Part shown: positions 1 to 7,800 of the stretch, piece after piece
Position numbering within the stretch: position 1 is the first letter of the stretch
Layout of the letters: the number at the start of each line of letters is the position of its first letter
Assembly (NCBI RefSeq): GCF_040448305.1
Contig: NZ_CP148752.1
Span: forward strand, 1,364,001 to 1,428,000
Origin: Pseudomonas fluorescens
GTDB lineage: Bacteria > Pseudomonadota > Gammaproteobacteria > Pseudomonadales > Pseudomonadaceae
Reading direction: 5' to 3'
Length of the DNA stretch: 64,000 bases
Notes under the pieces: model-generated
Told to the model about the DNA's origin: nothing
What the model saw: only the letters and a program-made list of their open reading frames with translations
Database searches by the model: none
Program-made: the position numbers and the translations under genes

Positions 1-33
1 ATTGGCGCTGATGCAGGTTGCGATTTTTTATCT

Positions 34-630
34 TCAGATGTGAAAGGTCTGACCTGTTTGCAGGCCTTCCACGCTTTTGGCGTAGGCCAAAGCCACATCT
101 GCCGCGGGAACCGGCTTGAAGCCACGGAAGTACGGCGCGTATTTGCCCATGGCTTCGACGAGGACGTTCGGGCTGATCGAGTTCACGCGCAAGCCGCGCG
201 GCAGTTCGATGGCGGCGGCCCGGACGAAGCTGTCCAGTGCACCGTTGACCAGTGCTGCCGAGGCACCGCTGTAGATCGGATCGTGACTGAGCACGCCGGT
301 GGTGAAGGTGAACGATGCGCGGTCATTGGCGAACTCGCGGCCGATCAGCAGCAAATTGACCTGGCCCATGAGCTTGTCTTTCAGGCCCAGGGCAAAGCTC
401 TCTTCGGTCATTTCGTTGAGCGGTGCGAAGGTCACGTTGCCAGCGGCACACACCAGTGCATCGAATTTGCCGGTCTGCCCGAACAGTTTGCGAATCGAGG
501 CGCTGTCACTGATGTCCACCTGAAAGTCGCCGCTGGTGCGGCCGATGCGGATGATTTCGTGGCGTTGCGACAGTTCCTTGTCGACTGCCGAACCGATGGT
601 GCCGTTTGCGCCGATCAAAAGAATTTTCAT
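34..630 (-). CDS. Short-chain dehydrogenase-like protein
   Basis: 198 residues, a short SDR-type Rossmann protein. The N-terminus has the nucleotide-binding pattern G7-A-N-G10-T-I-G13 after a first beta strand, and the mid part has CAAG (61-64), corresponding to the SDR NAG motif. The usual Tyr-x3-Lys catalytic pair is not intact: after Tyr120 the sequence is SGAS, so the Lys position is occupied by Ser. It may be a reductase with altered chemistry or a non-catalytic NAD(P)-binding protein. It is divergent from a LysR gene with about 107 bp between starts, which suggests that this regulator controls it. The substrate is unknown. Confidence 0.85.
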   Translation of the reverse strand: MKILLIGANGTIGSAVDKELSQRHEIIRIGRTSGDFQVDISDSASIRKLFGQTGKFDALVCAAGNVTFAPLNEMTEESFALGLKDKLMGQVNLLLIGREFANDRASFTFTTGVLSHDPIYSGASAALVNGALDSFVRAAAIELPRGLRVNSISPNVLVEAMGKYAPYFRGFKPVPAADVALAYAKSVEGLQTGQTFHI

Positions 631-737
631 GGAGGCTGATCCTCGTTGTGGGTTGAACGAGGTATCAGTTTAGGGTGGTTTTTTCTTCAGATAAGCGCAC
701 TAATAGGCAACCTTTGGTTTTCAAATGGAAACAATCC

Positions 738-1646
738 ATGAGCGAGATGGATGACCTGGCCGCGTTCGCCGTACTGATCGAAGCGGGAAGTTTCACCCTG
801 GCGGCGCAGCAGCTCGGTTGCAGCAAAGGCCAGCTGTCCAAGCGCATCAGCCAGTTGGAAGCGCAGTTTTCCGTGGTGTTGTTGCAACGTACCACCCGCC
901 GCTTGAGCCTGACCGCGGCCGGTGCTGCGTTGTTGCCACAGGCCCAGGCGCTGGTGGTGCAAGTCGAGCGGGCGCGCCAGGCCCTGGCGCGTCTGAAGGA
1001 CGACATGGCCGGCCCGGTGCGGATGACGGTACCGGTGTCGCTCGGGGAAACCTTCTTCGATGGCCTGTTGCTGGAGTTCTCCGCCAAGTATCCCCAGGTA
1101 CAGATCGAACTGGAGCTCAACAACAGCTACCGCGAACTGTCTCGCGACGGCTTCGATCTGGCAATTCGTTCCGACGTGGCCATTGACCAGCGACTGGTGG
1201 CGCGCCCACTGCTGGCGTGGCAAGAGCTGACCTGTGCCAGCCCGGCCTATCTGGAGCAATATGGTGAACCGCAAACACCCCAGGCGCTGGCCGAGCATCG
1301 CTGCCTGCTCAACAGCCATTACAGCGGTCGCGAAGAATGGCTGTATCACCAGCAGCACGAGTTGTTGCGGGTGCGGGTGTCGGGGCCGTTCGCCAGCAAC
1401 CACTACAACCTGTTGAAGAAAGCCGCACTGGTCGGCGCCGGTATTGCGCGCCTGCCGTCCTACTGTTTGCCAACAGAACTGGCCGACGGGCGTTTGCGAT
1501 GGCTGCTGCGCGACTATCAGACCCGCAGCATGCCGATGTACCTGGTGCATCCGTATCAGGGCGGTTTGCCCAAGCGTACGCAGGTACTGGCGGATTATTT
1601 GATCGGGTGGTTCAAGCGTAGTGGGGAGGCGTTGGATCGGCTGTGA
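738..1646 (+). CDS. LysR-family transcriptional regulator
   Basis: 302 residues from the chosen ATG, which has GGAA upstream and begins MSEMDDLAAF, where the LysR winged helix-turn-helix normally starts; an in-frame ATG 63 bases upstream would add an atypical extension. The HTH spans roughly residues 1-60 (AAQQLGCSKGQLSKRISQLE), followed by a periplasmic-binding-protein-like effector domain. It is divergent from the SDR gene, and by the usual LysR pattern it probably regulates that gene and itself. The effector cannot be deduced. A REP doublet follows its stop codon. Confidence 0.9.
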   Translation: MSEMDDLAAFAVLIEAGSFTLAAQQLGCSKGQLSKRISQLEAQFSVVLLQRTTRRLSLTAAGAALLPQAQALVVQVERARQALARLKDDMAGPVRMTVPVSLGETFFDGLLLEFSAKYPQVQIELELNNSYRELSRDGFDLAIRSDVAIDQRLVARPLLAWQELTCASPAYLEQYGEPQTPQALAEHRCLLNSHYSGREEWLYHQQHELLRVRVSGPFASNHYNLLKKAALVGAGIARLPSYCLPTELADGRLRWLLRDYQTRSMPMYLVHPYQGGLPKRTQVLADYLIGWFKRSGEALDRL

Positions 1647-1674
1647 CAAAAGCATCTGACACCGTATAGACCCT

Positions 1675-1762
1675 GTGGGAGCGAGCCTGCTCGCGAAGAC
1701 GGTTTATCATTCAACATCTTTGTTGGCAGACACACCGCTTTCGCGAGCAGGCTCGCTCCCAC
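1675..1762. repeat. REP doublet (REPIN)
   Basis: Two inverted copies of the REP core GTGGGAGCGAGCCTGCTCGCG face each other across a spacer of about 45 bp. It lies between the LysR gene and livF, which are convergent. Confidence 0.95.
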
Positions 1763-1801
1763 AATGGATCTTCATTGTTAGCGAGGTTGTGGCAGATATA
1801 A

Positions 1802-1829
1802 AAAAACGGCCCGCAAAGGCCGTTTTTTT
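1802..1829 (-). terminator. Rho-independent terminator of livHMGF
   Basis: The stem pairs ACGGCC with GGCCGT and has A and T runs on both sides. It lies just after the livF stop when read on the minus strand, and the flanking runs would let it act in both directions. Confidence 0.85.
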
Positions 1830-1844
1830 GTTTACCGCAATGGC

Positions 1845-2546
1845 TCAACCACCGAGGTACGCTTCGCGCACTTTCGGGTCGGTCAGCAGTGCTTCACCGG
1901 TGCCTTGCATCACCACCCGGCCGTTCTCCAGAACGTAGGCTCGGTCAGCGATCTTCAGCGCCTGGTTGGCGTTCTGCTCGACCAGGAACACGGTCACACC
2001 GTCCTTGCGCAGCTGTTCGATGATGTCGAATATCTGCTGGATGATGATCGGTGCCAGGCCCAGGGAAGGCTCGTCAAGCAGCAGCAGCTTGGGCTTGCTC
2101 ATCAGCGCACGGCCGATGGCGAGCATTTGCTGTTCGCCGCCGGACATGGTGCCGCCACGCTGGCTGAAGCGTTCTTTCAGGCGTGGGAAAAGTCCGAGAA
2201 CCTTGTCCATCTGTTCCTGATAATCGCCCTTGGCGGTGAAGAAGCCACCCATGGACAGGTTTTCTTCCACGGTCAGGCGGGAAAACACCCGGCGACCTTC
2301 CGGTACCACGGCAATGCTCTTGCGCATGATCTGCGAGGAGTCCTGGCCGACCAGTTCCTCACCCATGTAGCGGATGCTGCCGCTGTGGGCGCGCGGCGAA
2401 CCGCAAAGCGTCATCAGCAGCGTGGACTTGCCGGCACCGTTGGCACCGATCAGGGTCACGATTTCGCCCTGGCGGACTTCGACGTTGACGCTGTGCAGGG
2501 CCTGGATCTTGCCGTAGAAGGTGGAAACGTTTTCGAACTGCAGCAT
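1845..2546 (-). CDS. livF: Branched-chain amino acid ABC transporter ATPase LivF
   Basis: 233 residues, a cytoplasmic ATPase of the high-affinity leucine/isoleucine/valine importer. Visible motifs are Walker A GANGAGKS (34-41), the LSGGQ-type signature MSGGEQQ and Walker B LLLLDEPS. The length is typical for LivF (BraG in P. aeruginosa). It is the last gene of livH-livM-livG-livF, directly abutting livG with no gap, and it is followed by a strong hairpin terminator. It should pair with LivG as the heterodimeric motor. Confidence 0.96.
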   Translation of the reverse strand: MLQFENVSTFYGKIQALHSVNVEVRQGEIVTLIGANGAGKSTLLMTLCGSPRAHSGSIRYMGEELVGQDSSQIMRKSIAVVPEGRRVFSRLTVEENLSMGGFFTAKGDYQEQMDKVLGLFPRLKERFSQRGGTMSGGEQQMLAIGRALMSKPKLLLLDEPSLGLAPIIIQQIFDIIEQLRKDGVTVFLVEQNANQALKIADRAYVLENGRVVMQGTGEALLTDPKVREAYLGG

Positions 2547-3314
2547 TTACGCTTCCCCCAGGTAGGCTTTGATCACTTCAGGATTGTCGCGGATCTGTTC
2601 CGGCGTACCGTTGGCCAGGGGCGTGCCCTGGTTGATCACGACGATGTGGTCGGAAATGCTCATGACCAGTTTCATGTCGTGTTCGATCAGCAGCACCGTC
2701 ACGTTGTGCTCTTCACGCAGCACGCTGATCAGCGCCTTGAGGTCTTCGGTTTCCTTCGGGTTCAGGCCGGCGGCCGGTTCGTCGAGCATGAGGATCCGCG
2801 GGCGGGTCATCATGCAGCGGGCGATTTCCAGGCGACGTTGCTGACCGTAGGCCAGGGTGCCGGCCGGACGGTTGGCGAACTCCTTGAGGTTGACCTTTTC
2901 CAGCCAGAACTCGGCAAAGTCCATGGCCTCGCGTTCGCTTTTGCGGAACGCCGGGGTCTTGAACAGGCCGGACAGGAAGTTGGTGTTCAGGTGACGGTGC
3001 TGGGCGATCAAGAGGTTCTCGACCGCGGTCATGTCCTTGAACAGCCGCACGTTCTGGAAGGTACGCACCACGCCCTTGAGGGCGATCTTGTGGCCGGGCA
3101 GGCCCTCAATCGATTCGCCATCGAGCAGGATGCTGCCGCCGCTCGGCTTGTAGAAGCCGGTCAGGCAGTTGAACACGGTGGTCTTGCCGGCGCCGTTGGG
3201 GCCGATCAGTGCCACGACCTGTTTTTCCTTCACGCTCAGGGCTACGCCATTGACCGCCAGCAAGCCGCCGAAGCGCATGCTCAAATTTTCTACTTTCAGG
3301 ATCTCGCGGCTCAT
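2547..3314 (-). CDS. livG: Branched-chain amino acid ABC transporter ATPase LivG
   Basis: 255 residues, the second ATPase of the importer (BraF in P. aeruginosa). Walker A is GPNGAGKT (38-45), the Q-loop region follows, the signature lies in the AYGQQRRLEIAR stretch and Walker B is ILMLDEPAAGL. The AGLNP sequence after Walker B is typical of LivG. Its start overlaps the livM stop by 4 bp (ATGA), and its stop abuts the livF start, indicating translational coupling. Confidence 0.96.
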   Translation of the reverse strand: MSREILKVENLSMRFGGLLAVNGVALSVKEKQVVALIGPNGAGKTTVFNCLTGFYKPSGGSILLDGESIEGLPGHKIALKGVVRTFQNVRLFKDMTAVENLLIAQHRHLNTNFLSGLFKTPAFRKSEREAMDFAEFWLEKVNLKEFANRPAGTLAYGQQRRLEIARCMMTRPRILMLDEPAAGLNPKETEDLKALISVLREEHNVTVLLIEHDMKLVMSISDHIVVINQGTPLANGTPEQIRDNPEVIKAYLGEA

Positions 3315-4567
3315 TTGCGCAGCTCCATGTGAGGGCGTTGCATGGGCAGCAGACCTTGAGGACGCCAGATCATCATCAGCACCATCAAGGCGCCGAACAT
3401 CAACATGCGGTACTCACTGAACTCACGCATCATTTCCGGCAACAGGATCATCACTGTGGCGGCGAGCACGACACCCAGTTGCGAGCCCATGCCACCCAAC
3501 ACAACGATGGCGAGGATGGTCGCCGACTCGATGAAGGTGAAGGACTCCGGTGTCACCAGGCCCTGACGCGCAGCGAAGAAACTGCCGGCGAAACCGGCGA
3601 AGCAGGCGCCCAGGGTGAAGGCTGAAAGCTTGATGATCGTCGGGTTCAGACCCAACGCACGGCAGGCGATTTCATCTTCACGCAGCGCTTCCCAGGCACG
3701 ACCCAGGGGCATGCGCAGCAAGCGATTGATGACGAACAGTGCGAACAGCGCCAGGAACAATGCGACCAGGTAAAGGAAAATCACCTTGTTGATCGAGTTG
3801 TATTCCAGGCCGAAGTACTCGTGGAACGTCTGCAGGCCTTCAGCGGCTTTACGTTCGAAGGTCAGGCCGAAGAACGTCGGCTTCTCGATGTTGCTGATGC
3901 CGTTCGGGCCGCCGGTGATGTCGGTCAGGTTACGCAGGAACAGACGGATGATTTCACCGAAGCCCAGGGTCACGATCGCCAGGTAGTCACCGCGCAGGCG
4001 CAGTACCGGGAAACCGAGCAGGAAGCCGAAAGTGGCCGCCATCATCCCGGCGATCGGCAGGCAGATCCAGAAGCTCAGGCCGTAGTAATGCGACAGCAGG
4101 GCATAACTGTAGGCGCCGACGGCATAGAAGCCGACGTAACCGAGGTCGAGCAGACCGGCCAGGCCGACCACGATGTTCAGGCCGAGGCCGAGCATCACGT
4201 AGATCAACACCAGCGTCGCGATATCCACCGCCCCGCGGGAACCGAAGAACGGCCAGACCAGCGCGCCGGCGATCAGCGCGATGATGATCCAGCGCTGGGT
4301 GGTCGGCAGGGTCAGGAAGTTGCTGGCCTTGGCCGGAATCAGCGGCATGCTCGGCGAGGAACGCCAGGCCGAGCTGATTTGCTGGTCGAACAGTACGCGC
4401 AGGAACATCAGCACCGAGCACACGGCGATGGTGATCAGGGTGGCGTCGCTGGTGCCATGAACTTCGAGGTTGATGCCGACGATGGTCAACTTCAGACCCA
4501 GTACCGGGTAGGCGACGGCCCACACCAGCAAGGCACTGAACAATGCCTGTTTAAGATTCCTAGTCAT
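3311..4567 (-). CDS. livM: Branched-chain amino acid ABC permease LivM
   Basis: 418 residues, an inner-membrane permease with many hydrophobic segments (BraE in P. aeruginosa). It has the extended N-terminus of the LivM type, with two membrane segments before the conserved core starting near GAVDIATLVLIYVMLGLGLN. The permease EAA-like loop that contacts the ATPases is seen as GRAWEALREDEIACRALG. It overlaps both neighbours by 4 bp and forms the translocation pore with LivH. Confidence 0.95.
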   Translation of the reverse strand: MTRNLKQALFSALLVWAVAYPVLGLKLTIVGINLEVHGTSDATLITIAVCSVLMFLRVLFDQQISSAWRSSPSMPLIPAKASNFLTLPTTQRWIIIALIAGALVWPFFGSRGAVDIATLVLIYVMLGLGLNIVVGLAGLLDLGYVGFYAVGAYSYALLSHYYGLSFWICLPIAGMMAATFGFLLGFPVLRLRGDYLAIVTLGFGEIIRLFLRNLTDITGGPNGISNIEKPTFFGLTFERKAAEGLQTFHEYFGLEYNSINKVIFLYLVALFLALFALFVINRLLRMPLGRAWEALREDEIACRALGLNPTIIKLSAFTLGACFAGFAGSFFAARQGLVTPESFTFIESATILAIVVLGGMGSQLGVVLAATVMILLPEMMREFSEYRMLMFGALMVLMMIWRPQGLLPMQRPHMELRK

Positions 4568-5487
4568 ACTTTCTCAACCTCCGGACGGCCCAACAGGCCG
4601 GTTGGCCGGAACAACAACACCAGAACCAATAGACCGAACGCCACGACGTCCTTGTACTGGTCGCCGAAAATATCGGCACCAAAGGCTTCCGCCACCCCCA
4701 GCACGATCCCGCCGAGCATGGCGCCGGGGATGCTGCCGATACCACCCAGTACCGCGGCGGTGAAGGCCTTGAGGCCGACCAGGAAACCGGCGTTCGGGTT
4801 GATCACGCCGTATTGCATGCTCAGCAACACGGCCGCGATGGCCGCCAGTGCGGCACCGACGACGAAGGTCAGGGCAATGATGTTGTTGGTGTTGATACCC
4901 AGCAGGTTGGCCATCTTGATGTCTTCGGCACAGGCGCGGCAGGCGCGACCCAGGCGAGAACGGGAGATGAACAGCGTCAGGCCGAGCATGGCGACAAAGG
5001 TCACCACGAACACCACGATTTGCATGTAGGAAATCAGCACTTCATGTGCACCACCTGGCCCAAAGGCAAAGTTGCCCGGAATCAGGTTGGAGATGGATTT
5101 GTCCTTGGAGTCTTGCGCCAGCAGAACGGTGTTCTGCAGGAAGATCGACATGCCGATGGCGGAAATCAGCGGGATCAGACGGTTGCTGCCGCGCAGGGGG
5201 CGGTAGGCGATCCGTTCGATGCTGTAACCGTAGGCACTGGTGACGACGATGGTCGCCAGGAAAGCGGCGGTCATCAACAGCGGAACACTGTCGAGTCCCA
5301 GCATGGCCAGCCCGGCGATGGCGATGAACGCCACGTAGGAGCCAATCATGTATACCTCGCCGTGGGCGAAGTTGATCATTCCAATGATGCCGTAAACCAT
5401 CGTATAGCCGATGGCGATCAGGGCATACGTGCTGCCAATGGTCAGACCATTAACCAGCTGTTGGAAGAAGTGATAGATGTCAGGCAT
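4564..5487 (-). CDS. livH: Branched-chain amino acid ABC permease LivH
   Basis: 307 residues, a hydrophobic inner-membrane permease (BraD in P. aeruginosa). The N-terminal QQLVNGLTIGSTYALIAIGYTM is the classic LivH start, and the EAA-like loop reads GRACRACAEDIKMANLLGIN. It is the first gene of livHMGF, 232 bp downstream of livK. A hairpin terminator lies in that gap, so expression relative to the binding protein should be reduced by partial read-through or set by a separate promoter. Confidence 0.95.
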   Translation of the reverse strand: MPDIYHFFQQLVNGLTIGSTYALIAIGYTMVYGIIGMINFAHGEVYMIGSYVAFIAIAGLAMLGLDSVPLLMTAAFLATIVVTSAYGYSIERIAYRPLRGSNRLIPLISAIGMSIFLQNTVLLAQDSKDKSISNLIPGNFAFGPGGAHEVLISYMQIVVFVVTFVAMLGLTLFISRSRLGRACRACAEDIKMANLLGINTNNIIALTFVVGAALAAIAAVLLSMQYGVINPNAGFLVGLKAFTAAVLGGIGSIPGAMLGGIVLGVAEAFGADIFGDQYKDVVAFGLLVLVLLFRPTGLLGRPEVEKV

Positions 5488-5666
5488 TACAGCGCTCCTA
5501 AAAACCTGATACGCATTTCACTGGTGGAGTCATTTTCCCGCCCGAGCCCCGTGGATCTGCATCCACTTCGAATTCGGGGTTTGCCAGCGAACCGCTGATG
5601 ACGGTTTTGAGATTTTCAGGTGGGGAGACTGGCGGATCACGCCAGCGCGGCCCAATACGTTCGTAA

Positions 5667-5698
5667 AATAAAGCCCACGGCACGCCGTGGGCTTTATT
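5667..5698 (-). terminator. Hairpin terminator/attenuator between livK and livH
   Basis: Perfect 14-bp arms (AATAAAGCCCACGG and its complement) enclose a 4-base loop and are followed by a T-rich tail on the minus strand. It sits between the livK stop and livH in the same transcription direction. Confidence 0.88.
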
Positions 5699-5719
5699 GG
5701 CAGTCAGTCAGGCAACGCC

Positions 5720-6847
5720 TTACTGAGGCTTGGCTTCAGTTTTTGGTTTGCCGAAGTGCCACTCGTAAACCACGAATTTGAAGTCTTTCAGGTCGCCTTT
5801 CTCGTCGAAGCTCAGGTCGCCGGTAGGCGTCTTGAAGGTGCCGGCGTGGATGGCTTCAGCCACTTTGGCAGTGTCTTCGGACTTGGCAGCCTTGATGCCG
5901 TCGGCGATCACGGTCACAGCCGAGTAGGCCGGGAACACGAACGGACCGCTTGGATCTTCTTTCTTGGCTTTGAACGCATCAGCCAGGGCAACGTTGGCCG
6001 GATCCTGGTCGAAGGATTTCGGCAGGGTCACCAGCAGGCCTTCGGAAGCGTCCTTGGCGATCTGCGAAATGGAGTCGTTACCCACGCCTTCCGGACCCAT
6101 GAACTTGGCTTTCAGGCCTTTTTCCTGGGATTGACGCAGGATCAGACCCAGCTCCGGGTGGTAGCCGCCGTAGTAGACGAAGTCGACGTTGGCTTGCTTG
6201 AGCTTGGCGATCATCGACGAGAAGTCCTTGTCGCCGGCGTTGATGCCTTCGAACACGGCAACCTTGACGCCTTTGCCTTCCAGGGTTTTCTTCACGGCGC
6301 TGGCGATGCCTTCACCGTATTGCTGTTTGTCGTGCAGGACGGCAACGATTTTCGGCTTTACGAAATCGGCGATGTAGTTACCGGCGGCAGGGCCTTGGGC
6401 GCTGTCCAGACCGATGGTGCGGAATACCATTTTGTAACCACGGGCGGTGATGTCCGGGCTGGTGGCAGCCGGGGTGATCATGATCACGCCTTCGTCTTCG
6501 TAGATGTCCGAAGCCGGTTGAGTGGAGCTGGAGCACAGGTGACCGACTACGAACTTGACGCCGTCGTTGACGACCTTGTTCGCGACCGCTACCGCTTGTT
6601 TTGGATCACAGGCGTCATCGTATTCAACGGCTACGAGTTGCTTGCCGTCTACGCCGCCTTTGGCGTTGATCTGTTCGATGGCCATTTTGGCGCCACTGAA
6701 CTGCATGTCGCCGTATTGGGCTACAGGGCCGGTTTTAGGGCCGGCGATGCCGATCTTGATGGTGTCAGCTGCGAACGAATGGCTGGCAACCCCGGCCAGA
6801 ACCATAGCGGCAAACAGTTTGGAAATCTGCTTAGTAGCCTTAGTCAT
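5720..6847 (-). CDS. livK: Branched-chain amino acid substrate-binding protein LivK/BraC
   Basis: 375 residues. A cleavable signal peptide is visible, with a Lys-rich start, the hydrophobic AAMVLAGVASHSFA and likely cleavage before ADTIKIGIAGP. The mature part is a type I periplasmic-binding protein of the Leu/Ile/Val family, with the characteristic GPKTGPVAQYGDMQFSGAKMA start. It captures branched-chain amino acids in the periplasm and delivers them to LivHM. It is the promoter-proximal gene of the cluster and is followed by a strong hairpin, which fits the usual excess of binding protein over permease. Confidence 0.96.
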   Translation of the reverse strand: MTKATKQISKLFAAMVLAGVASHSFAADTIKIGIAGPKTGPVAQYGDMQFSGAKMAIEQINAKGGVDGKQLVAVEYDDACDPKQAVAVANKVVNDGVKFVVGHLCSSSTQPASDIYEDEGVIMITPAATSPDITARGYKMVFRTIGLDSAQGPAAGNYIADFVKPKIVAVLHDKQQYGEGIASAVKKTLEGKGVKVAVFEGINAGDKDFSSMIAKLKQANVDFVYYGGYHPELGLILRQSQEKGLKAKFMGPEGVGNDSISQIAKDASEGLLVTLPKSFDQDPANVALADAFKAKKEDPSGPFVFPAYSAVTVIADGIKAAKSEDTAKVAEAIHAGTFKTPTGDLSFDEKGDLKDFKFVVYEWHFGKPKTEAKPQ

Positions 6848-7197
6848 AGTGCTCCACTCTTACTGTTGTAGTTTTTATAGTCCTGGCGCCGAAAGCAGCA
6901 GAACCGGGTCAGATATCTGCGACATTCCCCGGAAAAGCCCCTCGGCAACTGTACCGGTACAGTGTAGAGCGCCGATTGTCAGCCTGGGAAGGCGGCGCCG
7001 GGGGACAAAACCTGCAAGTGTCGCTTTATTGAAAGTAAAAGACAGAATTGCGGCGGGGTGTTGAGGGGCTTATAGCCGGATTCAGTGCATTCCCTGGCTT
7101 TCCTGCGCTTTTCATTTCGGTCACTCAATTGCATCCGGGTTTTTCTGCCAGGCCACCGACGTTATCATTCGCGTCGATTTCTTTTCCGGACAGTCCC
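6848..7197. other. Non-coding region upstream of livK and the DUF2288 gene
   Basis: 350 bp between divergent genes. It must hold the livK promoter on the minus strand and the promoter of the DUF2288 gene on the plus strand. I see no convincing regulator site, repeat or small gene in it. Confidence 0.6.
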
Positions 7198-7503
7198 ATG
7201 AATCAAGAACCTAGCACCCTCTATGCCAAGCTGCTTGGTGAAACCGCATCTATTACATGGAAAGAGCTGGAGCCGTTCTTCGCCAAGGGTGCCCTATTGT
7301 GGGTCGATCCCGGCCTGGATTTGATCGCCGCCGCCGAGGCCGTGGCCCAGGATGAAGGGGAGAAAGTGGCTGCCTGGCTGGCCGCTGACAAGCTCGCCAA
7401 GCTGTCTGAAACACGGGCGCTGGATCTTTTCGAGCGTGATCCGCAGTTGTGGGCAGTGGTTGTTTCGCCGTGGATTCTGGTCCAGGAAAGGACGCAAGCT
7501 TAA
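7198..7503 (+). CDS. DUF2288 family protein
   Basis: 101 residues from an ATG that begins MNQEPSTLYAKLLGETA; a longer upstream frame starts in unrelated sequence. The protein resembles the DUF2288 family: small, soluble and mostly helical, with WKELEPFFAKGALLWVDPGLDL and a C-terminal WAVVVSPWILVQER. There is no membrane segment or known catalytic motif. It is a single gene with a REP doublet downstream. Function unknown; the family assignment is from remembered sequence features. Confidence 0.8.
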   Translation: MNQEPSTLYAKLLGETASITWKELEPFFAKGALLWVDPGLDLIAAAEAVAQDEGEKVAAWLAADKLAKLSETRALDLFERDPQLWAVVVSPWILVQERTQA

Positions 7504-7710
7504 TGGTTGCACCTGATTGGTGCGTTCCTTTGCGCAGGAAAAGTGTGTAGCCGAGTAGCGTGATGGCAGGTTGCCGTAGAGAAAGGCCACAGCTTCACGG
7601 TGACGTAAACGTAACGGGAACAGTTGAGAGAGCAACTGAACGTCTGCTCAATTGTTTCTGGATGTTGAATTGCGGTGATTGTGGGGCCGCCTTCGTCGGA
7701 TCGCCGCCCG

Positions 7711-7788
7711 GAGCAAGCCCGCTCCCACATTTAACCGTGTTCTTCCAGAAGGAATGCAGTCGAATGTGGGAGCGGGCTTGCTCGCGAA
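7711..7788. repeat. REP doublet (GAGCGGGCTTGCTC subfamily)
   Basis: Inverted pair with cores GAGCAAGCCCGCTCCCAC and GTGGGAGCGGGCTTGCTC. It lies between the convergent DUF2288 and tubulin-like genes. The core differs by one or two bases from the commoner GAGCGAGCCTGCTCG type. Confidence 0.92.
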
Positions 7789-7800
7789 TGGGAGCGACGC

